From assembly GCA_034429475.1 (NCBI GenBank), contig DAOUGD010000241.1:1-11232 (forward strand): a DNA stretch of 11,232 nucleotides. Reading direction: 5' to 3'. Under the pieces are notes generated by a model. That model saw nothing but the letters and a program-made list of their open reading frames with translations. It was not told the origin of the DNA and searched no databases. Within the stretch, counting starts at the first letter, position 1. Each line of letters opens with the position of its first letter. The position numbers and the translations under genes are program-made. The DNA comes from JAKQHY01 sp034429475 (GTDB taxonomy: Bacteria > Chloroflexota > Anaerolineae > B4-G1 > SLSP01). This document shows, piece by piece, positions 1-6,708 of the stretch.

Positions 1-59
1 CCGGTCAACGCCATCCCCGTCCGAATGAACAGTTGCTTGAGTTCCGTGCTAAGTTCCAT
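1..59 (-). CDS. 5' end of an unidentified minus-strand gene (partial)
   Basis: An ATG on the minus strand at 57-59 is preceded by a strong Shine-Dalgarno GGAGGG (complement of 65-70) with a 5-base spacer. The frame stays open to the window edge and reads MELSTELKQLFIRTGMALT over 19 codons. The ribosome binding site is what makes this a gene start and not a chance frame. The visible residues are too few to assign a family, and no signal peptide or motif can be seen. It would be transcribed in the same direction as the GH5 gene at 391-2460 but about 330 bases away, so it is probably a separate unit. Confidence 0.55.
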   Translation of the reverse strand, partial: MELSTELKQLFIRTGMALT

Positions 60-390
60 AGCTTCCCTCCTTCTTGTGTGGGAGAGAGTGTATCAGATTT
101 TGGGATGATTTAAATCCTGGAACTGCCTTACGGTCATAAAGTATGCGCCACCCGCGCGCCGATGGTTGATGAAAATTAAAAAACAAATTCGGTAACATGA
201 TACGCCTATGTAGTCGCGCTATCCCTAGCGCGCTTCTGCGTACAGGACGCAAGAACGCGGTAAGGATACCGCGACTACATGACCGGATTATTTTCTTAAA
301 GTTCATCATTCGCAGGTGACTATGGCGGCGCAGACTTTGTGATACGAACACGGAAGACCCGATGAACCGCCTGCTACAAACCCATGGATG
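60..390. other. Intergenic gap with a palindromic element and no convincing gene
   Basis: This 331-base gap lies between the partial gene start on the left and the stop codon of the GH5 gene. It is clearly more AT-rich on its left side, for example around 165-195, than the coding regions. The only structured element seen is the imperfect inverted repeat at 208-280. A 100-codon minus-strand frame (49-351) crosses that palindrome, has no ribosome binding site and resembles no family, so it is not counted as a gene. Confidence 0.6.
208..280. repeat. Imperfect 25-bp inverted repeat (REP/MITE-like palindrome)
   Basis: The left arm 208-232 begins ATGTAGTCGCG, and the right arm 256-280 is its reverse complement with 3 mismatches in 25. 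The 23-base loop holds a second small inverted repeat, ACGC/GCGT, around 238-253. The element can fold into one long hairpin. It lies about 110 bases beyond the stop codon of the GH5 gene, and on the minus strand it is followed by a T-rich stretch (complement of 168-187). It could therefore serve as a distant terminator for GH5, or simply be a dispersed palindromic repeat. Neither role is proven. Confidence 0.75.
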
Positions 391-2460
391 TCAGTTGCTC
401 CGCCGGCGCAGCCGCACAACCACCACGACGATGAACACAACCACCGCCGTAACGATGCCTACCAGCCAGCTTATCCTGGCGCCTGACGCTGCGGCTGGAG
501 TCTCCAGGGGCGCAGGCGTCGCCGTGGCCGCCGGGGCGGTGGGCTGTGGCGTGGCCGTCGGCGTCGGGGTCGGCGGGATCGGCGTCGCCGTGGCCGGCGG
601 CTGCACCTTGCCGCTGCGCGTGAGCATGTTGTTGTGGGCGTCAAGCTCATCGAGCGTCCCGGCCTCGTCCACCCAGGCCAGCACGACGAAGGGATCGGTT
701 GCGGTTGGACTCCACACGCCGTCGCCGTCGGGGCCGCCGTTGGCCGTCATGGTGATGATTGCGCGGGGCAGGAGCGGATCGGTCACGTCTGCCCAACTCA
801 CGATCTCGCCGCCGATGCGGAAAGCCACCCGGAAGTCGTCGAGAATGGCCGCGTTGCCCTCGTTGGCGAGGACGGCGGTGAACGTCACGCCGTCCTGTCG
901 GGGTTTGTCCGTCGTCCAGCCGATCTCACGGATGAAGACGTCCGCGCGGTTGTCCACCGGCGCGCTGATGTCGCCCGTCGCGTCCGGCGTGGGCAGCGGG
1001 ACGTCCGGGCTATCGAAGACCCAGAATTCCCACAGCGAGAAGCCCCACTCCGTGGCGCGCGTGAGGCACTCCAGCCGCACGTAGCGCCCGCGCGCACTCA
1101 CCAGAAAGTCATCCACCCCGCCGTTGCCGTTGGTCTCTTCGGCGATGTCCGTCCAGGTGGCGTTATCGTCCGACACCTGCACCTTGTACGCCTTGCCGTA
1201 GGCAGCTTCCCATTGCAGATACACGCGGGCGATGTCGCGGGCTTCGCCCAGGTCAATCGTGATGAACTGGTTGTCGTTGTAACTGGATGACCACCGCGTG
1301 TTGAGCCGCCCGTCCACCGCGTTGGCGCCCGCATAGGTGTCGTTCTCCGTCGAGGAGACTTCGACAGACTGTCCACCGGAAATCAAACCGGCGGTCGCGG
1401 GCAGCGGCGTCGGCGTGGGGGCGGGCGTGGGCGTCGGCGCGGGCGTCATCGCCGCCAACCAGTCGGGGCGCACGGCGATGGCCTGGATGCTGTGCGGGCT
1501 GGTGATGGCGACTTCGAGTCCCCAACCGTGCAGCGTGGCGAAGGTGCCGTCCTCGGTCATGTCCATCTCGGCGCAATCGCTGTTGCCCGGCCCCCACGAC
1601 CAGGGCAGGTAGCCGACCTCGTTCAAATGCGCCTGCTCGATGATGGTCTGGTAGGGGATGCAGCAGGAACAGCCGGGGCCTTTGTGCGCAAATTCGCCGA
1701 TGATCAGCGGCAAGTCCATCGCCACCGACTCGGCGATCTCGTCAATGACCTGCTGCGTCACACCCGCACCGCGCCACGCGCTCGGCCACCACATGTGGAT
1801 GGAGAACATCAGGTTGTGGTCGGGATCGGCCTGGATGAGATACGGCCCGTTGGCCTGGAAGACGTTGATGTTCTGCCCGTAGTTGGTCCCATCGAGGATC
1901 AGCGGGACGTGGATGCCGGCCGCTCGCATCCGCCAGATCGCCAGCTCGTAAGCGGCGCGGTACTCGTCGTCCGGCACAGAGCCGCTGCCGGCCTCGTTGG
2001 CGATGTTGACGAGCAGGTACGGCTCGTGCTTATGGATGACCGCCAACACGTCGGGCCGCACCCAGTAATCCACACACGTTGGCAGTTCGCTCCATTGACC
2101 GGTGGAGTCGTGGCAGTCCACCATCGGAATCAGCCCGTAGCTGACGGCGTTGCCGATGGCGACGTCCAACTCGTCCGCCGGGCCTTCCGTCCCCCAGACG
2201 ATGCGCACCACATTCGCGCCAGTCTGCGCGATTTCGGGGTACGAGGGCAGACCATCGCGGTCGGTATAGATGATCATCTTGTTCACGCCGACCAGCACGA
2301 CCTTGTTGCCGAAGCGGTCGTAGAGAAAACGCCCCTGCACCCGAAACCCCGGATACTCCGGCGCGGGCGTCTGCGCCGCAACGAGCGTCCCCAAGAAGAA
2401 CATCAGCCACACCATGATGCCGACACACCCTAAAACTCCAAATACGCGATACTTACGCAT
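391..2460 (-). CDS. Secreted membrane-tethered GH5 glycosidase (mannanase-like) with discoidin/CBM32-type and CARDB-like modules
   Basis: This is a 689-residue exoenzyme, probably hydrolysing a beta-1,4-linked plant polysaccharide such as mannan, outside the cell. Residues 1-30 form a signal peptide ending near VAAQ. The GH5 clan-A TIM barrel spans about 36-335. It shows GANVVRI at 81-87, the acid/base Glu156 in NIANEA, His222 in SIHMWW, the nucleophile Glu256 in IIGEF, and Trp289 in PWSWG. The order and wording of these motifs most resemble subfamily GH5_8 mannanases. A Thr-Pro-Ala linker at 339-354 leads to an F5/8 type C (discoidin/CBM32) domain at about 358-483, then a CARDB-like beta-sandwich at 500-613, a second linker at 618-657, and a membrane helix at 662-682 with tail RLRRRSN. 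That helix would hold the enzyme on the cell surface. The start is supported by GGGAGG (complement of 2465-2470) 4 bases upstream. Substrate is inferred; the fold and catalytic pair are clear. Confidence 0.9.
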   Translation of the reverse strand: MRKYRVFGVLGCVGIMVWLMFFLGTLVAAQTPAPEYPGFRVQGRFLYDRFGNKVVLVGVNKMIIYTDRDGLPSYPEIAQTGANVVRIVWGTEGPADELDVAIGNAVSYGLIPMVDCHDSTGQWSELPTCVDYWVRPDVLAVIHKHEPYLLVNIANEAGSGSVPDDEYRAAYELAIWRMRAAGIHVPLILDGTNYGQNINVFQANGPYLIQADPDHNLMFSIHMWWPSAWRGAGVTQQVIDEIAESVAMDLPLIIGEFAHKGPGCSCCIPYQTIIEQAHLNEVGYLPWSWGPGNSDCAEMDMTEDGTFATLHGWGLEVAITSPHSIQAIAVRPDWLAAMTPAPTPTPAPTPTPLPATAGLISGGQSVEVSSTENDTYAGANAVDGRLNTRWSSSYNDNQFITIDLGEARDIARVYLQWEAAYGKAYKVQVSDDNATWTDIAEETNGNGGVDDFLVSARGRYVRLECLTRATEWGFSLWEFWVFDSPDVPLPTPDATGDISAPVDNRADVFIREIGWTTDKPRQDGVTFTAVLANEGNAAILDDFRVAFRIGGEIVSWADVTDPLLPRAIITMTANGGPDGDGVWSPTATDPFVVLAWVDEAGTLDELDAHNNMLTRSGKVQPPATATPIPPTPTPTATPQPTAPAATATPAPLETPAAASGARISWLVGIVTAVVVFIVVVVVRLRRRSN

Positions 2461-2487
2461 CTTACCTCCCAGAGAAATAAGTAATGC

Positions 2488-2564
2488 GAAATGAGAAATG
2501 AGTACTGGAAACTCATAACTCGTTACTCATTACTCATTTCCAAATCCCTTAATTTCCAATTCCC
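2488..2564. repeat. Phased heptanucleotide repeat with inverted arms in the divergent promoter gap
   Basis: Eleven consecutive 7-base units keep phase. GAAATGA occurs twice at 2488-2501, TTACTCA twice at 2523-2536, and related pyrimidine-rich units continue to 2564. The left block 2488-2504 is nearly the reverse complement of 2523-2540 (16 of 17 positions), so the element can fold into a hairpin with an 18-base loop. On the complementary strand the right block reads as GAGTNAN-like heptamers, the same type as in the element at 8408-8498. It lies between the divergent GH5 and DUF58 genes. Confidence 0.8.
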
Positions 2565-2580
2565 AATCACCGATTATAAT
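2553..2580 (+). promoter_or_regulatory. Putative sigma-70-type promoter for the DUF58-DUF4129 operon
   Basis: A perfect -10 hexamer TATAAT at 2575-2580 follows a 16-base spacer after TTTCCA at 2553-2558, which matches 4 of 6 of the -35 consensus. Transcription would begin near 2587, leaving a leader of about 40 bases before the DUF58 start. The -35 falls in the last units of the heptamer repeat. The -10 core ATTATAAT (2573-2580) is palindromic, so the minus strand also carries TATAAT (complement of 2573-2578) facing the GH5 gene, though without a good -35. Confidence 0.5.
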
Positions 2581-2625
2581 GCCATTCAATGTTTCAAGCA
2601 CTTTTTGTGAAAATCGAGCTTGCCG

Positions 2626-4008
2626 ATGCCGCGCCTGCCTAGCGATTCCTGGTACGGGCTGGCCTCCTCCGTAGCGACCGTCGAAACCCAACTGCGCTAC
2701 ACGCCGCTGCACGCCGACCGGGAAACGCAGGGCCTTGTCCAACGGCTGCGCGCGCTGCGGGCGTCCCCCTACTCCGACCTCAAATGTGTGGACAAGGTAG
2801 GCCGCTTCTGGCTGCGCGCCGGGCTGGCGCTGGCGCTGATCGGGATGCTGTTCCGCGCCGATGTCCTGCTGGCCGCCGGCCTCGTCGTCCTGACGTTTGC
2901 GGGCGGCGGCTGGCTGTGGGATCGCCTGAGTCTGCGCGGCCTGCACTACCGCCGCCATCTGAGCGAGACGCGCGCCTTCCTCGGCGAAACGGTCACGCTT
3001 ACCTTAGAAGTTCACAACCAGAAGCTCCTGCCTCTGCCCACCCTGGAAATCACGGATAGCTTCCCCTTGGAATTGCCGGTGGAAGGCGAGGAAGTCGTGT
3101 TCAATCGCCTCACCCACCGGGGCGAATTTTACACAGCCTGGACGCCGGGCGTGTTTCAACGGCTGACCCGGCAGTACCGCGTGCAATGTCTCCGGCGCGG
3201 CTACCATTTCTTCGGGCCGGCCAAAGTCACCACAGGCGACGGCGCCGGGCTGTTCGAGCGCACCGCGACCCTGCGCAACGAGCAAGTATTGATCATCTAC
3301 CCCCACCTCTACTCCGCCGCCGACTTGCGCCTGCCGGCCAAAAATCCGTTTGGCGAATGGGGCTCGCGGGAGCGCCTCTTTGAGGACCCGCTGCGCTTCG
3401 CCGGGATTCGAGAATGGCAGCCCGGCGACGGCCTGCGCCGCATCCACTGGAAGGCCACGGCCCGCCACCAACAGTGGTTGAGCCGCGTCTACGAGCCGAG
3501 CGAAGAGCCGCAAGTCCTCATCTTCCTCAACGTCGCCACGCAGGAGCGCTACTGGGAGGGGATGACGCCCGACCTGTGCGAGCGGCTCATCAGCGTCGCC
3601 GGGAGCCTGGCGGCGTGGTGCGCGGAGCAACGGTTGCCGGTGGGCCTCATCGCCAACGCGGATTGGCCCGGCAGCGACCAAACGCTGCGCCTACTGCCGG
3701 GGCGCAGTCCTAACCAGCTAACCCACATCCTGGAAATGCTGGCCGCCATTGACCTGCCGAGCCGCGCCATCGAAACCCACCTGCTGCGCGAGGCGCCGCG
3801 CCTGCCCTGGGGCGCGACGCTGCTGGTCGTCACTGCCGTCGTCCACCCCGAACTGCTGGACGCGCTGTCGCAACTGGCGCGCGCCGGACGCAAGCTGGCG
3901 CTCTTCACCCTGGCCGAATCGCCGCCCGCCGACCTGCTGCCCGGCGTCAAAATCTACCACCTGCCCCATCTGCTCCACGATACCGTCGCGCCGGTGGAGG
4001 TGGCATGA
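2626..4008 (+). CDS. DUF58 domain membrane protein of a MoxR locus
   Basis: DUF58 proteins work with MoxR-type ATPases and are thought to act in membrane or envelope protein maturation. This one has about 460 residues. Two membrane helices lie near residues 63-78 and 80-97, and a beta-rich region follows at about 115-230. The DUF58 signature is REWQPGD (262-268) followed at once by the conserved GLRRIHWKATAR block ending near 280. A vWA-like region begins at QVLIFLNVA (about 296-304), and the usual metal-binding DxSxS is not visible there. No clear ribosome binding site exists. ATG at 2626 is taken as the start, with an in-frame TTG at 2620 as an alternative just after a stop at 2608-2610. 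The 3' end overlaps the DUF4129 gene by 4 bases (ATGA), which implies translational coupling. The family call is firm; the precise role in this organism is unknown. Confidence 0.88.
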   Translation: MPRLPSDSWYGLASSVATVETQLRYTPLHADRETQGLVQRLRALRASPYSDLKCVDKVGRFWLRAGLALALIGMLFRADVLLAAGLVVLTFAGGGWLWDRLSLRGLHYRRHLSETRAFLGETVTLTLEVHNQKLLPLPTLEITDSFPLELPVEGEEVVFNRLTHRGEFYTAWTPGVFQRLTRQYRVQCLRRGYHFFGPAKVTTGDGAGLFERTATLRNEQVLIIYPHLYSAADLRLPAKNPFGEWGSRERLFEDPLRFAGIREWQPGDGLRRIHWKATARHQQWLSRVYEPSEEPQVLIFLNVATQERYWEGMTPDLCERLISVAGSLAAWCAEQRLPVGLIANADWPGSDQTLRLLPGRSPNQLTHILEMLAAIDLPSRAIETHLLREAPRLPWGATLLVVTAVVHPELLDALSQLARAGRKLALFTLAESPPADLLPGVKIYHLPHLLHDTVAPVEVA

Positions 4009-5477
4009 TCTTCACCTCTGATCGCCGACTCACCCTGCTGCACATTGCCCTGACCGGGATGGACGCGCTATGGGCCACGCCGTTGTTCCTGCTGCTCTGG
4101 CCTACCCTGGTCATCGCACCCACCTCTCTCTTTTTGACGTTGTGGGTCTGGGCGCTGCTGTGGATGGCCGTCCTGGAACTGGCGGACGCCTGGTTTCATC
4201 CGCCCGACCCCGCCCCCACGCGGACCGCGCCCCCAACCGCCGTTTCGCGGGTCTACGTCGGCGTCGTCCTGGGCGTGCTGGCCATCAGCACCCTCGTCAT
4301 CATCCACGACAGCGTCTACGCCGCCATCCCCTGGACTGACGGGCGCTGGATAACGCTCATCCTGAACCGCCTGGCGCGATTTTCAGACAGTGGCTTGCAC
4401 CCGGAAACCCTGCTCCTGTTGACCAACGTGGGCTGGTGGTTGTATGCGGGTTGGGCGAATCAACGCAATCTGACCTCGCTCAACGTACAAAATGGACTGT
4501 GGTTCAGATTCCTGCTCCTGCTAGCAACCGCCAGTGCGTGGGGTTGGACGCGCCCACCAGACGCGGCGATCCCATTCGTCGTGGGCTACTTCGCGCTGGG
4601 GATGCTCGCCCTGACATTGACGCGCCTGATGGAAGTCAGCGCGCGTTCCGCCGCCGCCGGGCGCGCGTTGCCCCTGGGATGGCTGGCGCAACTCGGCGGG
4701 ATGATCGCTCTCTTTGGCGGCGGCGCGTGGCTGGCGGCGACAGCCCTTCTCGGCCCAATCTACATTCTGCTGGGATGGGTTCCCCTGGTAGCGGACGCCT
4801 TCATTATCGCCATGCAGATGGCCCTGGTGCTGGCGATGGTGCTGGCGGCAAGAGTCGGCCGCTGGCTGGGTCAACTCTTGGGCATCAAAGCGGCCAATCC
4901 CGCCGACAGCGCCGCCCAACAACAAGCCATAGAGGACCTGCTGAAACAGTTCGAGAAAGACCCGGTGCGGGACATCCTCCTGCCGGAGTGGGCGCTGGCC
5001 GTCATCCGCGCACTGCCGCTGATCCTGCTGCTGGTGGGGCTGGGGCTGGTCTTCCTGCTGATCGCCCGCCGGTTGCGCCGCCGGCGGCTCCGCGCCACGC
5101 GGCCGGAGGACGCCGAGCTGGCCGTCGAAGCCGGCGATTGGCTGCGCCGGGGGCTGGATCGCCTGCGCGATCTGGCCGGGTTGGTGCAAAAGTTCGGCGT
5201 GAGCGGACAACTGCTGGCGGCCATCTCCGTGCAGAACCTCTACGCCAACCTGTGCCGCCTCGCCGCGCGCGAAGGTCATCCGCGCCGCCCCGCCACCCCG
5301 CCCGACACCTACCTCCCCACCCTCGTCGCCGTCTTCGGCAAAGACGACGCCGACCGCGCCGCCGCCCTGGGCCGCCTTACCGACGCCTACATGCGCGTCC
5401 ACTACGGCGACCAGCCCATCACGGCGCAGGAATTGCGCGAGTTACAGGCCGACTACCGCCAGATTTTGGATTTTTGA
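4005..5477 (+). CDS. Polytopic membrane protein with C-terminal DUF4129 domain
   Basis: This 490-residue protein has about eight or nine hydrophobic segments, roughly at 22-38, 41-62, 82-102, 135-150, 165-180, 187-206, 231-250, 254-283 and 332-354. The last is followed by the very basic stretch ARRLRRRRLR and a cytosolic tail. The tail carries a DUF4129 domain at about 405-487, recognised by NLYANLCRLAAREG, PPDTYLP and the ending LTDAYMRVHYGDQPIT followed by the ELRELQADY helix. DUF4129 usually ends TgpA-like proteins that carry a periplasmic transglutaminase domain, but no Cys-His-Asp transglutaminase domain is visible here. The start is supported by GGAGGTGG just upstream and by the ATGA overlap with DUF58. 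The last codons (ILDF and stop) lie inside a GATTTTN repeat. It probably forms a membrane complex with its DUF58 neighbour, controlled by the downstream MoxR ATPase; that is inference. Confidence 0.85.
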   Translation: MIFTSDRRLTLLHIALTGMDALWATPLFLLLWPTLVIAPTSLFLTLWVWALLWMAVLELADAWFHPPDPAPTRTAPPTAVSRVYVGVVLGVLAISTLVIIHDSVYAAIPWTDGRWITLILNRLARFSDSGLHPETLLLLTNVGWWLYAGWANQRNLTSLNVQNGLWFRFLLLLATASAWGWTRPPDAAIPFVVGYFALGMLALTLTRLMEVSARSAAAGRALPLGWLAQLGGMIALFGGGAWLAATALLGPIYILLGWVPLVADAFIIAMQMALVLAMVLAARVGRWLGQLLGIKAANPADSAAQQQAIEDLLKQFEKDPVRDILLPEWALAVIRALPLILLLVGLGLVFLLIARRLRRRRLRATRPEDAELAVEAGDWLRRGLDRLRDLAGLVQKFGVSGQLLAAISVQNLYANLCRLAAREGHPRRPATPPDTYLPTLVAVFGKDDADRAAALGRLTDAYMRVHYGDQPITAQELRELQADYRQILDF

Positions 5478-5558
5478 TTTTAGATTTTGGATTCGCTCAC
5501 TCGCTTTCCCGCTTTTTCGCTCATTCGCTTTTTCGCTGATCCGCTGATCCGCTGATCC
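5462..5558. repeat. Compound short tandem repeat, heptamers GATTTTN then octamers YCGCTNNN
   Basis: Four to five heptamers of the form GATTTTN run in phase from 5462 to about 5496. They then switch to eight octamers of the form YCGCTNNN at 5493-5556, the last two being CCGCTGAT. The heptamer block contains the final codons and TGA stop (5475-5477) of the DUF4129 gene, so the repeat intrudes into coding sequence. The octamer block ends 5 bases before the MoxR ribosome binding site. The 16-base word TTCGCTGATCCGCTGA at 5532-5547 recurs exactly at 8439-8454. Confidence 0.85.
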
Positions 5559-5573
5559 TTATGGAGGGAACCA

Positions 5574-6512
5574 ATGAACTTCACTGAGTTTTCGCAACGG
5601 ATTCGTGACAATATCGCCCGCGTCGTCATCGGCAAAACGGACGTGGTGGAGCTGCTGCTGGCCGCGCTGCTGGTGGAAGGGCACGTGCTGTTGGAGGACG
5701 TGCCCGGCGTCGGCAAGACGACGCTGGCGAAGGCGCTGGCCCGGAGCCTGGACTGCGACTTTTCGCGCATCCAGTGTACGCCAGACCTGCTGCCAAGCGA
5801 CGTTACCGGCATGAATATCTACAACCAGAAGACGCAGGACTTCGAGTTCCGCCCTGGCCCGGTGCTGCACCCGATCGTGCTGGCCGACGAAATCAACCGG
5901 GCGACGCCGCGCACGCAATCCAGCTTGCTGGAAGCGATGCAGGAGCGGCAGGTGACGCTGGATGGCGTCACCCACCGGCTGCCGCGCCCATTCCTGGTGA
6001 TCGCCACGCAGAACCCCATCGAACTGGAAGGCACCTTCTCGCTGCCGGAAGCGCAGATGGATCGCTTCCTGATGCAGGTGCGGCTGGGTTATCCCACCGA
6101 GGCCGAAGAAGAACAAATCCTCCTCGCCTACCAGCGCGACGACCCGCTGGAAGTCTTGCAGCCGGTGGCGACGGCGGCGGACGTGCTGGCGCTGCAAGCG
6201 CACGTCCGCGAAATCCACGTCAACGCCGACGTGCGGCGGTACATCCTGCAAGTCGTGCGCACCACCCGCGAGCATCCGGCGGTGACGCTGGGCGTATCGC
6301 CGCGCGGGTCGCTCGCGCTGTACAAGGCGGCGCAGGCGCTGGCCGCGCTGCGCGGGCGCGACTTCGTCACGCCGGGCGACGTGCAGGCGCTCTGCCCGCC
6401 CGTGTTGACGCACCGTGTCCACATCAGCCCGCAAATCCGCCTGCGAGGCCGCACCCCGGCGCAAGTCGTGAGCGAGATTGTGGGGACAGCGCCGGTGCCG
6501 GTGATTGAGTGA
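5574..6512 (+). CDS. MoxR-type AAA+ ATPase
   Basis: This 312-residue cytoplasmic AAA+ ATPase of the MoxR family is of typical full length. The Walker A is EDVPGVGKTT (41-50, Lys48), in the family variant with Asp at the first glycine position. The Walker B is IVLADEIN (101-108, Asp105 Glu106), sensor 1 is in VIATQNP (142-148), the arginine finger is probably Arg164 in QMDRF, and sensor 2 is Arg244 in SPRGS. A C-terminal lid domain follows. MoxR ATPases act as chaperone-like motors on DUF58/vWA partners, and the adjacent DUF58 and DUF4129 genes are the expected partners. It has its own strong ribosome binding site GGAGGG at 5563-5568. It lies 96 bases after the DUF4129 stop, with the gap filled mainly by a tandem repeat. 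It may be co-transcribed; no separate promoter was seen. Confidence 0.93.
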   Translation: MNFTEFSQRIRDNIARVVIGKTDVVELLLAALLVEGHVLLEDVPGVGKTTLAKALARSLDCDFSRIQCTPDLLPSDVTGMNIYNQKTQDFEFRPGPVLHPIVLADEINRATPRTQSSLLEAMQERQVTLDGVTHRLPRPFLVIATQNPIELEGTFSLPEAQMDRFLMQVRLGYPTEAEEEQILLAYQRDDPLEVLQPVATAADVLALQAHVREIHVNADVRRYILQVVRTTREHPAVTLGVSPRGSLALYKAAQALAALRGRDFVTPGDVQALCPPVLTHRVHISPQIRLRGRTPAQVVSEIVGTAPVPVIE

Positions 6513-6524
6513 CCGGCCAGAAAA

Positions 6525-6602
6525 TATTGGACGCAGATACACGCGGATGAACGCTGATTTTTAAATAACCTGCGTGAATCTGCGTGAATCTGCGTCCCAA
6601 TA
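6525..6602. repeat. Decamer-based inverted repeat downstream of the MoxR gene
   Basis: The left arm has three phased 10-base units starting ACGCNGAT (6531-6560). The right arm has TGCGTGAATC twice (6571-6590) and then TGCGTCCCAA. The arms are reverse complements from TATTGG at 6525-6530 through to CCAATA at 6597-6602, with scattered mismatches, and enclose an AT-rich loop. The hairpin starts 12 bases after the MoxR stop. A short TTTT run at 6605-6608 follows it, so it could weaken or end transcription on the plus strand. It is not a canonical terminator. Confidence 0.75.
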
Positions 6603-6623
6603 ATCTTTTGCCCCTTACATTTC

Positions 6624-6652
6624 TTGCCGACTCAGCCAATTGAAAGTAGAAT
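6624..6652 (+). promoter_or_regulatory. Putative sigma-70-type promoter upstream of the TIM-barrel gene
   Basis: TTGCCG at 6624-6629 (4 of 6 to the -35 consensus) and TAGAAT at 6647-6652 (5 of 6 to the -10 consensus) are separated by exactly 17 bases. The gap before the start codon at 6709 would give a leader of about 50 bases. The position, just beyond the hairpin that follows MoxR, suggests that a new transcription unit begins here. Confidence 0.5.
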
Positions 6653-6708
6653 AGTCATGGAAGTGCATGAGTGTTGTCTCCTTTTGCGTTCGCGTGAGGT
6701 GAAAAAAA

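Noticed and set aside
1492..2433. Long plus-strand frame opposite the GH5 gene (313 codons), and a shorter one at 634-1290
   Set aside because: Both are antisense to a well-supported gene with clear domains. Their composition (Arg, His, Asp, Val, Gly rich) is what GC-rich codon bias yields on the opposite strand, and they match no family.
4436..5539. Arg/Pro-rich plus-strand frame of 367 codons inside the DUF4129 gene, and a minus-strand frame at 4521-5402
   Set aside because: Shadows of the polytopic membrane protein; no ribosome binding site and low-complexity composition.
5559..6542. Minus-strand frame of 327 codons opposite the MoxR gene
   Set aside because: Antisense to an ATPase with all AAA+ motifs; its sequence is repetitive in Arg, Gln and His and resembles no protein.
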